This document shows positions 7,660-15,354 of a stretch of 44,148 bases of DNA, piece after piece. Origin of the DNA: an uncultured Cellvibrio sp. (lineage in GTDB: Bacteria > Pseudomonadota > Gammaproteobacteria > Pseudomonadales > Cellvibrionaceae); contig CAMPIG010000005.1 in the NCBI GenBank assembly GCA_946886255.1, forward strand, positions 1-44,148, read 5' to 3'. Position numbers and translations under genes: made by a program. Below the pieces are notes generated by a model that worked only from the letters and a program-made list of their open reading frames with translations, was not told the DNA's origin and made no database searches. Within the stretch, counting starts at the first letter, position 1. Each line of letters begins with the position of its first letter.

Positions 7660-8100
7660 TCAGCTCTAATCATCGTTGCTCAATGGATTTTACGATTGAT
7701 GTACTGATGTGCGGAAAGCGCTTCAGAATCTTTGTTTTGGCGGCCTGAATCGTAAAGTGCTAGAAATTGAATGGCAAGGCTTTCCGTCAAGATTGTATAT
7801 GGATAACACACTTAAATCCTATCATCAACGGTAGCGGTACGGGCACAAGAACATGCCATAAAACCGGAGTTTATCGAGTGTGGCGGGCTGACACTGGATT
7901 CGTTTGTGAAGCGACTCAGGCAACATGCCGTGATAGAATTTTGAATATGTGCACACTCAGGACGCGAACCGAAATTTGGGCGGTAATAGAAAAATGGATA
8001 TCGAAATCTAGTGAAGAACAGCCGCATAATTCGTCTAGCAATCTGATCCATTGGGAATTCTTGGTCAAACACCAGCCCCCGGACACCCCTAATTTAGGTT
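7660..8100 (+). pseudogene. Decayed IS3-family transposase (OrfB) fragment
   Basis: Pieces of an rve-type DDE transposase can be read across frames: SMDFTIDVLMCGKRFR near 7680-7730, HAIKPEFIECGG near 7850-7890, and RDRILNMCTLRTRTEIW followed by EKWISK and NSSSNLIHWEFLVKHQP near 7930-8080. These match the conserved order of IS3-type OrfB (SMDF..D.L, the ..PEFI.PGKP region, R.EVL..Y.F, PH.SLG..TP.E). Several frameshifts, internal stops and the loss of the catalytic segments show it is inactive. No terminal repeats could be placed. Confidence 0.75.
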
Positions 8101-8154
8101 GCCACGATAAATGGGGCGTTTATAATTTAATTAAGTGAACTATGGAGCTGCGAG

Positions 8155-9018
8155 ATGGCCGATGAATTGAAAAGACAGGATATCGATAAGCTACGAAAAG
8201 CAGTTGAATTGCTAGAGCAATCAACCATTACTGCAACAATTACAAAGCTTATCGGTACGCCGCTTGAAAAGGGCGTGAAAGCTTTACCAGACTCTATATC
8301 GAATAGAATAGGTGATTTGGTCCAAGTAGCATTGACAAAAGCGGCAGATGCCGCTTTGTGGACTCTTAATAATAACCCGGGTGAAGAGGCATCAACAAAA
8401 TCCAATAAACTATTTGCTGCTGTTTCTGGAGCTGTAGGCGGTGCATTTGGTTTTACTGCTTTAGCAATTGAGCTACCTATATCTACAACAATCATGATGC
8501 GTGCCGTTGCAGATATAGCTCGTAGCGAAGGATTTAATCTTGAAGACACTGAGACAAAAGCACACTGCATATCAGTTTTTGCTTTTGGTGGACCATCGCC
8601 AGATGATGATGGTGTAGATACTTCTTATTACGCATCTCGGAGTTTTATAGCCAAAACCATGGGAAATGTTGCCACAGACTTGGCTGCAATTGCGGCGAAA
8701 AATGCAGCCGACAGTAGCGCCAAGCATGCAGTCAATGCATTTAGCTCAAAAGAAGCTAGTAGTTTCATAGCTAAGATAATAGAGGCAATTGCTGTCAAGT
8801 TTAATGTAACTATTACTCCTAAAATTGCCGCTCAAATTGCGCCCGGCGTAGGTGCTATAACTGGAGCTACAATTAACACCATGTTTACTGACTATTATCA
8901 GGATATTGCTCGCGGTCACTTTATAATCCTAAACCTTGAGAAAGCGTATGGTGCAGAGCTGATTAAAATCGAATACAGCCGCTTAGCATCGGAGAAAAAG
9001 GGTTTAAGGCTGAAATAG
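8155..9018 (+). CDS. EcsC family protein
   Basis: A 287-residue protein resembling the EcsC family, named after a Bacillus protein of the ecs ABC-transporter operon; the biochemical role is unknown. Visible features are a Gly/Ala-rich central segment (AVSGAVGGAFGFTALAIELP, about 89-108), followed by TTIMMRAVADIARSEG and a second Gly-rich stretch (APGVGAITGATINTMF). These may associate with the membrane. GGAG lies seven bases before the ATG. It stands alone between the IS3 relic and a truncated leader repeat, with AT-rich codon use. Confidence 0.85.
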   Translation: MADELKRQDIDKLRKAVELLEQSTITATITKLIGTPLEKGVKALPDSISNRIGDLVQVALTKAADAALWTLNNNPGEEASTKSNKLFAAVSGAVGGAFGFTALAIELPISTTIMMRAVADIARSEGFNLEDTETKAHCISVFAFGGPSPDDDGVDTSYYASRSFIAKTMGNVATDLAAIAAKNAADSSAKHAVNAFSSKEASSFIAKIIEAIAVKFNVTITPKIAAQIAPGVGAITGATINTMFTDYYQDIARGHFIILNLEKAYGAELIKIEYSRLASEKKGLRLK

Positions 9019-9090
9019 AGGTAAGTCTTTTGGGATAAATTAAACTTGAAAGCGCCTGCAAAACTTTATCGTTTTTATAAATTCCGAGTG

Positions 9091-9197
9091 ACAATCACCA
9101 ACTTTGTCACGATTCGTCCCTAAATTATCAAAGGAGGCTACGCTAACGCATCGGCATTTTTGCGCCAGTGGGAGAATGCGGCAGTTTTTGTAGGATA
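9091..9197 (-). repeat. Conserved leader repeat, copy B, with truncated gene start
   Basis: On the minus strand the leader seen at 4054-4150 and 14293-14389 is repeated at 9111-9197, including the GCATCGGCATTTT and GCGGCAG parts (plus-strand reading). It is followed by GTG at 9110 and the first few codons of the small repeated protein (V-T-K-L-V-I), after which similarity stops. This copy is a remnant. Apart from it, 9019-9260 holds no gene. Confidence 0.75.
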
Positions 9198-9260
9198 ACA
9201 ACAACGAATCCAATGAATGCTCTATTTGCCTATCAGCAACCAGCGGGGCGGACACGCAGA

Positions 9261-11243
9261 TCAATCCTGATTTTCCTCATCGCTCTTCAGAAAGCGCGTT
9301 CCTCCAGTAGCGGCATTTAACTGGCGGATGTCTGTCGGTATGCCATGTTCATCCAGAACGACGAAGCCAATACCTGAGCCATTCCACAGCCGTTCGCCTG
9401 CGTCCCGGCCGGTGGGCAGCCGAGGCATGACCCGCGTGCGTCGCCGTTTGGTGAACCAATTGAGTGGCGAGCGCGGTGCATAGAGCCAACGGTTAAGCCG
9501 GTCAAGCCATTCCAGTAGGCTTTTCGGAAACTCATTTTTGATCCCGCTGCTGGTGATTTGCCAGATCTTTGGGCTGTTACGCCGATGCGGCAGGCATACA
9601 TCATAAACAAACGAATAATGCACATCGCCGGAGAGAATAACGAAGTTTTGCGGCGTGCCAGTATGGGAAAAGATATTTAACAACACCTTCGCAGTGCCCT
9701 TATGGGCCATCCAGTTTTCTGCGTCCACAACCAGCGGGCGCCCGAAGAAAGTGAAAATGCGCTGGATCACTTCAATCAGCTTGACGCCAAACATGGGCGT
9801 GGGGGAAACAACGATGACGGCCTCTTGTCCCATCACCGCTTGCTGAAAGTCCGTGAGTGCCTCCCAGTCCATGAGGCCAGACGGCCGGGTCTGGGAAACT
9901 TCACTGCGCCAACGGCGGGTACGGATGTCCAGGACCACCAGGCGTGGATGAGTATTCAGCGTGTAGCTCCAGCACGAAAATTGAAGTAGCCGGTCGATCA
10001 GCTCTTTATGGCTCTCCTCATTGATAAGGCCTCCGTCCCTGGGTGGCTGCAGCACGTTGTCTATCAACGGTAGGATGTCATCAAAGGCGGAAGGGGCATT
10101 GCCCCATGCTTGAAACAGAAGATAGGCAATGAGGGCATTACCGACGATACGCTTGGAGAACGGATGCCCATAAGCGGTGGATTCCCACGCAGCGGAGAGA
10201 TTCCAGTCGTCGGTGATGTCATGGTCATCAAAAATCATGTAGCAGGGCAGATGCGCTAACGACCGAGCTGCTCGCGGCAGTCCCGCCACAAATCCATTGA
10301 TGTTCTGTTGTTCGAGATGGTAACGCTCTGCCTCTTTGGGCGTTAACGCGGGCGCTGTGGGCTGTATCAACTGCCAAACAACGGGCGACCATACCAGAAG
10401 GTACATGGCGCTAACTTCCGCCAGAGAAATAAGATGGTTTTGGGCATTAGCGGTGGTAAATATTGGCTTGCGCACGCCACCAAAGAAACGCTTGATCAAG
10501 TCTTCATTGGCTTCGTTTGCGGGCAGGAGATCTTGCCGATGATAATAGGTGCCTGGGTGGTCGCGCAGAATCTTACTGTTGGGAACGGTGCTGCTTTCCA
10601 GTATTTCATCAAACAGGCCGAGATGTTCTATCAGTGCGTGGATGGCCCGCAACATGGGCCCAGCGACATCATCGGCGTAGACCTGATCGCCGGTCAACAA
10701 TAGCAGCGCAGGCCGGGAGTTTGCATCGTTGTTGCTGCTTTGAAGCTCATGATCTACCCGCAGCAGTCCGTCGGTAGAAGGATGATGAGGGCGTCTGCAA
10801 GAGCCGTGGAGTATGCGGTCCAATCGACTCTTGATAACAAAATTCGGCCGTGTAGTCCCAGGCAAACAAAGGTGCGGTGCCCAGTGGTGAATCCACCGCT
10901 CTGTCACCGTTGTCGCGGCACAGGATGCTTGAGGCATTTCGATAACGCCCACGTCATAACCAATGCGGATGTCCAGGGGCAGGAGCTCATTCAAGGACAC
11001 ATCGATAAGGTGAACAAAAGCATGAACGCCCAATTGCACACGATGGACTTCTTCCTCGGTAAGCACTTGGTCCAAAAGCGATTCAGCGGTGCCTTCCTTG
11101 TATAGCTGCAACCGCAATTGGAGGGCACTGGAGCCTACCAGCCACAACACCAATCGGTCGCTTGAAGTGTGTCTCAATAGCGGGCCAGCGAGTACCGGCG
11201 GCAGCATCTCCGGGTGCTTTTGTGTGGATGTACTTATTTCCAT
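9261..11243 (-). CDS. PhoD-like metallophosphatase / phosphodiesterase
   Basis: A 660-residue member of the PhoD-like metallophosphatase group, which hydrolyses phosphomono- or diesters with metal ions. Metal-binding motifs are LTGDQVYADD (about 183-192), FDDHDITDDWNL (about 336-347) and LSGDVHYSF (about 537-545); GSCRRPHHP (about 148-156) fits the family's early active-site loop. No Tat or Sec signal peptide is present, so a cytoplasmic location is likely, unlike secreted PhoD. The ATG follows the amphi-Trp stop by three bases, so translation is probably coupled. Substrate unknown; the adjacent apyrase suggests nucleotides or related phosphoesters. Confidence 0.88.
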   Translation of the reverse strand: MEISTSTQKHPEMLPPVLAGPLLRHTSSDRLVLWLVGSSALQLRLQLYKEGTAESLLDQVLTEEEVHRVQLGVHAFVHLIDVSLNELLPLDIRIGYDVGVIEMPQASCAATTVTERWIHHWAPHLCLPGTTRPNFVIKSRLDRILHGSCRRPHHPSTDGLLRVDHELQSSNNDANSRPALLLLTGDQVYADDVAGPMLRAIHALIEHLGLFDEILESSTVPNSKILRDHPGTYYHRQDLLPANEANEDLIKRFFGGVRKPIFTTANAQNHLISLAEVSAMYLLVWSPVVWQLIQPTAPALTPKEAERYHLEQQNINGFVAGLPRAARSLAHLPCYMIFDDHDITDDWNLSAAWESTAYGHPFSKRIVGNALIAYLLFQAWGNAPSAFDDILPLIDNVLQPPRDGGLINEESHKELIDRLLQFSCWSYTLNTHPRLVVLDIRTRRWRSEVSQTRPSGLMDWEALTDFQQAVMGQEAVIVVSPTPMFGVKLIEVIQRIFTFFGRPLVVDAENWMAHKGTAKVLLNIFSHTGTPQNFVILSGDVHYSFVYDVCLPHRRNSPKIWQITSSGIKNEFPKSLLEWLDRLNRWLYAPRSPLNWFTKRRRTRVMPRLPTGRDAGERLWNGSGIGFVVLDEHGIPTDIRQLNAATGGTRFLKSDEENQD

Positions 11244-11246
11244 GCC

Positions 11247-11483
11247 TCAGTCGGAACTCGTATCGCGCTCCCATTTGATTTGAAATTCTATTTCTTCTTC
11301 ATCGTCAGAACGCTCATGCTCGATGGTGAATTCAGCTCGCACCGGTACGTAGATACGCTCGCCGGCAATCTGGATATCGAAGCGGTCGCCGTTTTCAATG
11401 GCATCGGCCAAACGACGCAGCTTTGCGACGAAGTCAGTCTTGGAGTAACCCTTCTCGATATCGCGATCTTGTTTGTCAGTCAT
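11247..11483 (-). CDS. Amphi-Trp domain protein
   Basis: A 78-residue acidic protein of the amphi-Trp type, a small family of unknown function. The pattern is visible in SKTDFVAKLRRLADAIENGD and in VPVRAEFTIEHERSD...IEFQIKWERD, with the alternating beta-strands and final Trp. I chose the ATG at 11483, which has GGAG eight bases upstream, over a GTG at 11510. It lies between the apyrase gene (42-base gap) and the PhoD-like gene (3-base gap), in one operon. It may be an adaptor or chaperone for one of the enzymes. Confidence 0.8.
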   Translation of the reverse strand: MTDKQDRDIEKGYSKTDFVAKLRRLADAIENGDRFDIQIAGERIYVPVRAEFTIEHERSDDEEEIEFQIKWERDTSSD

Positions 11484-11524
11484 GCGTAAGTCTCCAGTTT
11501 TATCGCTCACACTAACAGTGCGTA

Positions 11525-12484
11525 TTAAAGAATTTCAATGCCTTCACATTTATAATCACCAATGAAGGTGTCTTCCTGTAGTACCTCGCCGTCGAGGTTG
11601 AAGCAAAAAAGATAAGATTCGGTGCGATCGCCAATTTCGATACTTTTAAGTCCGATACATTCATCTGGGTGACCCGGCAGAATCTTAAACGAAGATATCC
11701 CGCGCTCTGGATCACAATCACCGACAGCAACGGTGCGGATATCACTAAAATCTTCGCTGGCGATGATCAGCGTGTTATTGCCACACTCCGTTTCATCACG
11801 TGCGTTGTCAAACGGAGCCTGCGAAATTTTACGGGGAAAGAACAGCCATTGCCTACGATATGGATGCCACTCCGCTGCCTCATGAGTGACGTAGCCGTTT
11901 TCGCCAATACCTAGAGCCTCTCGCATGCGGCGGTAGCGATCGCGCCAATCAACGCTGGTGAGGCCGTACTCGCGGGTGAGGATCTTAATCCACTCCTGCG
12001 AACGTTTTCTGCCGTGGCTCCCGATCACCAGCTGATCGCCCCAGAGCGTAGCCCATTCGCTTTTGAATCCTTTGAATTCCTCATCCCCGCTGCCGGTCAT
12101 CAGGATATGGCGCGGGACGAGCTGGGTCTCATTGCGGATTTCGCACACCAGGCCAGTACGGTCGTCGAAGGTCATCAAGCGCGAGCCGTACATAACTAGC
12201 TCCGAGAACTCCGCGCCGCGACCGCCCTCCGCGATCAGGCTGATGAGCTGATGCTCGCCACCTTGTTCCGGCGGAATCACCTCAAACTTGTAGCGGATCT
12301 TTCCTGTCGTAGCATCTTCGTACCGGTGTAAACGGTCATAGCGCAGCTTCGAAGTCCAGGCGGTCTGACCGCTATCCAGCGCTATCTGAGAGGCATGATC
12401 CTCGTCAGTGATGATTGCCAGCGTGTATTCATTAGTTTGGTTGTCGTAGCGTTCGAGACGTTCAATATCTGCTTGCGTGGTCAT
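11525..12484 (-). CDS. Apyrase / calcium-dependent nucleotidase (CANT1 family)
   Basis: A 319-residue protein that follows the whole length of the soluble calcium-activated nucleotidase (CANT1 / bloodsucking-insect apyrase) family, five-bladed propellers that hydrolyse NDPs or NTPs. Family signatures in order: GRGAEFSELV (88-97), FDDRTGLVCEI (106-116), GFKSEWATL (139-147), GYVTHEAAEW (197-206), FFPRKISQ (215-222), GISSFKILP (262-270), LKS (279-281) and CEGIEIL (313-319). Known members are mostly eukaryotic and secreted or in the ER/Golgi; this one has no signal peptide. The ATG at 12484 starts just before the first family strand. First gene of the trio with amphi-Trp and PhoD-like proteins. 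Confidence 0.85.
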   Translation of the reverse strand: MTTQADIERLERYDNQTNEYTLAIITDEDHASQIALDSGQTAWTSKLRYDRLHRYEDATTGKIRYKFEVIPPEQGGEHQLISLIAEGGRGAEFSELVMYGSRLMTFDDRTGLVCEIRNETQLVPRHILMTGSGDEEFKGFKSEWATLWGDQLVIGSHGRKRSQEWIKILTREYGLTSVDWRDRYRRMREALGIGENGYVTHEAAEWHPYRRQWLFFPRKISQAPFDNARDETECGNNTLIIASEDFSDIRTVAVGDCDPERGISSFKILPGHPDECIGLKSIEIGDRTESYLFCFNLDGEVLQEDTFIGDYKCEGIEIL

Positions 12485-12757
12485 AGTATTTCCATTGGCA
12501 ACGCGTGACTTAGGCTTACGTGGCATGCAACATAAGCACAACTTCAGGTAGGTGCAAAGCTCAGAGTACGCACCTGGCTTCCATTACTCTCAAGAAGCTT
12601 AAGTGGCAATACATATCATCAGGGAGATTTCAGAGCGCTCACTCATCATTAGTAGATTATGATAGAGAAAATTATTTCTAGTTAGTTCAACAAGTCAGGC
12701 CAACCGGAGTAATCAATAAGTAGAAGTTTATGGTGGGATTACAGGCGTCTGCTTGAC

Positions 12758-13096
12758 CTACACCTTTTGTGGAATGTTTTCATACCGCTTGAATGCTACG
12801 TACAGTCCAACAGAAATCAGACCAAAAAATAAGAAGCCGCAACCACTTGTATAGAGGATAGGTTTCACGATCCTTTCATTCAAAGGATCGTTCTCAATGA
12901 CGGCCGCTATGATCGACAAAGCGGATGCCATCGAAAAGCAAAAGATAGCTTTTAACACGCTGGCTTTCGCACGACTGTATTGTCGAACTTTTTCAACATA
13001 CCGGAAAAATCCACCCAAAAACGTGATATAGAGGAATAAGCCAAATAACGTCAGGAGCCATACGGAAATAATTAAAGTATCTTTATTCAGGAACAT
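12758..13096 (-). CDS. Hypothetical three-span membrane protein
   Basis: A 112-residue protein with three hydrophobic segments (about 8-30, 46-66 and 79-101) and a basic loop between the first two (RYVEKVRQYSRAKASVLK). No family recognised. GGAG precedes the ATG. It lies just downstream of the second vapC on the same strand (about 39 bases), so it may share its transcript. The 216 bases downstream, up to the apyrase operon promoter region, hold no gene. Confidence 0.6.
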   Translation of the reverse strand: MFLNKDTLIISVWLLTLFGLFLYITFLGGFFRYVEKVRQYSRAKASVLKAIFCFSMASALSIIAAVIENDPLNERIVKPILYTSGCGFLFFGLISVGLYVAFKRYENIPQKV

Positions 13097-13134
13097 AAAT
13101 TATCTCCAAGCGGCTTCTATTATTCGCAGGGTGT

Positions 13135-13539
13135 TCAGCCTTTTACCCAATTGGTAAGGCGAATCCCCGGTACGTTTTCAAATTGTTTAATGTTGTGTGT
13201 CACTACCACTAAGCCTCGCGACCTCGCGTGACCAGCAATCATTTCGTCATAAGGGCCAATCGGGCGCCCGATTTTCCTGAGTTCTGCCCTTAGCTGCCCG
13301 GTATGGGCGGCTGCCTCATTGTCGTAAGGAAATACGTCCAATCGTGCAGCAAACCCTTCAATATCCCGCAAGTTGCGCTCCACCGCGGCGGATGCCTCTG
13401 CTCCATACATCAACTCCATCAGGGTGACTGCTGAAATGCATAATTGGCCATCGTGCGCCTTGAATGCTTCCCTTACCTCATTGGGTTTGTTCTTAATGGT
13501 GTAGATGGCGATGTTGGTGTCAAGCATGTACTTCAGCAT
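13135..13539 (-). CDS. vapC: VapC toxin, PIN-domain ribonuclease (copy 2)
   Basis: A 134-residue PIN-domain toxin nearly identical to the protein at 764-1165, with the same acidic residues (MLDTN, LMELMYG, GPYDEMIAGHA) and one extra C-terminal Gly. The reading frame is intact and the ATG at 13539 overlaps the end of the vapB-like frame, as in copy 1. Its own antitoxin gene is frameshifted, so if it is expressed it presumably relies on VapB from copy 1. Confidence 0.92.
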   Translation of the reverse strand: MLKYMLDTNIAIYTIKNKPNEVREAFKAHDGQLCISAVTLMELMYGAEASAAVERNLRDIEGFAARLDVFPYDNEAAAHTGQLRAELRKIGRPIGPYDEMIAGHARSRGLVVVTHNIKQFENVPGIRLTNWVKG

Positions 13540-13768
13540 CAAAGTGCCTCGCGCTCTTGATGCTCGGGCTGCTCACGATGCACCATGAAATCATCAGAAA
13601 CACCTTCGCCATCAAACCAGCTATCCCAGGACTCACCAGCAGGGGTAATAATCCGTGCACGCCCCAGGATAACAATGTCTACTTGCTTCACGGTGTCTGG
13701 ATAGGCTACAGGCTTGGGAAGCCGCAAGGCCTGACTCTATTGCTTTTGAAGATAGTTGCTCGTTCCAC
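13539..13768 (-). pseudogene. vapB: vapB antitoxin copy 2, frameshifted
   Basis: Starting at the equivalent GTG (13768) the frame reads VERATIFKSN and then, after a one-base deletion, runs out of frame: copy 1 has AATAAGAGTCAG where this copy has AATAGAGTCAG. The rest of the antitoxin is intact in the other frame and could be started at a TTG (13727), giving a 62-residue protein without the N-terminal DNA-binding strand. The gene is 230 bases against 231 in copy 1. Either it is dead, or it makes an antitoxin that binds toxin but not DNA. Confidence 0.88.
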
Positions 13769-13806
13769 GGTATACACCTCTCTGAGTAGGTATGTGCGGT
13801 ATAACC

Positions 13807-13835
13807 ATGCTAGTAATAGATTAGGGATATGTCAA
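13807..13835 (-). promoter_or_regulatory. vapBC copy 2 promoter, operator degraded
   Basis: TTGACA (13830-13835) and TAGCAT (13807-13812) on the minus strand, 17 bases apart, exactly as in copy 1. One arm of the inverted repeat (GGATAT) and the outer half-site remain, but the arm over the -10 has changed from ATATCCCATG to TATAACCATG, so the palindrome is broken. Confidence 0.65.
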
Positions 13836-14010
13836 CGGTATATCCCATGTCATGACGTTAACCGGTGATGGGCTACTGGAGGGTGAGCGAGTAAACATGA
13901 TTCCGGGAGCTTATGCCAATGCCGTTCAGCACCCTGCTGAGGGTGTATAAGTCGAAGGCTTCGGCAATTGAAAAGGCGCATATCGCCGGTGTAAGCAGTG
14001 TGCCCTCTGC

Positions 14011-14292
14011 CTATGTTTCGGCTAACACACCCATCGGCTCTTTGCGCCTGCCCGCTGAGCTTGGAATTATTGGCCCAGCAGAAGTGTTGGTTCGATCGAA
14101 TTTTTCGAACCACTCAAGAATACTCAGCTGCTCGTCCACTTTCTGGCTGTAGAACGCGTGCAGCGCATCAAAGCTCGCCGAGCTCCGGCATAAGCCTTGT
14201 AGCCGGCTATTGAGCAGCCTGAGATTCGACAACACTTTTCTCTTCGCGGCTTTTACTTCAATAGCATCCTTTCCAATTATTAACTTTGTCAC
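14011..14292 (-). CDS. Repeated small protein, copy C
   Basis: A homologue of the 72-residue protein at 3835-4053: the first ~72 residues match closely (KDAIEVKAAKRKVLSNL, LNSRLQGLCRSS, FYSQKVDEQLSILEWFEKFD). It continues for about 20 further residues (SSAGRRKEPMGVLAET) because the stop of copy A is replaced by sequence from the neighbouring region, which suggests a fusion or deletion join at the 3' end. The start is GTG with the same leader upstream. Function unknown. Confidence 0.6.
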   Translation of the reverse strand: MTKLIIGKDAIEVKAAKRKVLSNLRLLNSRLQGLCRSSASFDALHAFYSQKVDEQLSILEWFEKFDRTNTSAGPIIPSSAGRRKEPMGVLAET

Positions 14293-14389
14293 GGTTCGTC
14301 CCTGAAGTGCTAAAAGAAGCTATGCTAACGCATCAGCATTTTGGCGCCAGTGGGAAAATGCGGCAGATCTTGTAGGATATGTCTCACAA
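14293..14389 (-). repeat. Conserved leader repeat, copy C
   Basis: Same ~97-base leader as at 4054-4150, with the TGGCGCCAGTGG core and the final GTCTCACAA, directly upstream of the second full copy of the small repeated gene. The stretch from here to 14606 contains no supported gene. Confidence 0.7.
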
Positions 14390-14606
14390 CCCTCTTATGG
14401 CCCGTTAATGCTTGACGTCGACAGTAGCGAGCCCAGCGAAATTGGTTGCCAGAGCTGCCTAACAGAAGTCAACGGGACGAAAGGGGCATGCGATAAGCGA
14501 ATTGCAGTGCTCGCCGAATCGAGCAGTTCGGCACAGCAGCTCCTCTGGTCGTTTTCCGGTACCGGCTACATTATCATTTATTTAAGAAGCGACTCGAACT
14601 GTACTT

Positions 14607-15152
14607 TCAATGCTGCCATTTCGAATTCGGCACCTCCCAAGGAAGAGCGGGTTGAGAGCGAAGCTTCTTATACTTCCCATTCCAAAAATAATAGGTGACC
14701 AACTCACAGAAATTTCGCTCCTTTTTCCTCTGCTCGAACATAACCAAGAAAAGCACAAGCGGTGTTTCCGCTTCCGCCCATATGGTATCAACTCGCTCAA
14801 GTGATTGTTTAAGGAACCTATAATCGCAATACGATATGAAAACCGAAAAATTTACCAAGTGGCTACTGTTAACAAGTTTCTCTATCTCGTTTACCTTCTC
14901 TCTGAAGGGTTGAATCCATTCCCATTCAACATTTGCGATAAGTTTGTCATTGCGATCATGGATAACCGCATCAGTTCTGTTTCCAGACTCAAATGATGCG
15001 TAATATCCCAAAAGATCTGCACATTCCCTAATCACAAGACCTAAATGTATTGTCCAATTTGAGCGTGCAACGTACTTTTGTCTTGGAGCTGGAAAATCTC
15101 TGTACCAAAAACCATTGAATATGGCAATAAAATCTCTCGTTAGTCGTTTCAC
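14607..15152 (-). CDS. Hypothetical protein, possible PD-(D/E)xK-like nuclease
   Basis: A 181-residue soluble protein. The segment FESGNRTDAVIHDRNDKLIA followed by NVEWEW (D61, E76, E78) has the spacing and strand pattern of a PD-(D/E)xK nuclease core, although the canonical Lys is not present. The second half is hydrophobic beta/alpha with an aromatic C-terminus. I chose the GTG at 15152 because AAAGGA sits ideally upstream; the frame can be extended by eight codons. It is isolated from its neighbours. The nuclease idea is weak. Confidence 0.55.
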   Translation of the reverse strand: MKRLTRDFIAIFNGFWYRDFPAPRQKYVARSNWTIHLGLVIRECADLLGYYASFESGNRTDAVIHDRNDKLIANVEWEWIQPFREKVNEIEKLVNSSHLVNFSVFISYCDYRFLKQSLERVDTIWAEAETPLVLFLVMFEQRKKERNFCELVTYYFWNGKYKKLRSQPALPWEVPNSKWQH

Positions 15153-15354
15153 TTTTATTCCTTTCTTTAGATCCACATCTCGAACTATTTACAAAATAAT
15201 ATCTGTCCTATGGCAGACTATCGGCGAATGATGTACTGCTGTCGCGGTGCTAAAATGTCAATCGCCGTCTCATAATTATCGCCACCACCAAATTCCCTCG
15301 CTGATAACCCTACATATGGCCTGAGTAGGTAGGCCATATTCTCAGAATTTGGGT

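Noticed and set aside
8127..8570. 147-codon minus-strand frame opposite the EcsC gene
   Set aside because: Antisense to a recognised family member; composition (Ser/Pro-rich) is that of a shadow frame.
13913..14152. 79-codon plus-strand frame with a plausible-looking sequence (ASAIEKAHIAGVSSVPSAYV)
   Set aside because: It could be a relic of an unknown gene, but it overlaps the antisense end of the repeated small gene and I cannot match it to any family.
4054..14389. Three leader repeats about 5 kb apart, as possible integron attC sites
   Set aside because: They lack the paired core sites of attC, the genes between run on both strands with their own promoters, and no integron integrase is present; the spacing is probably chance.
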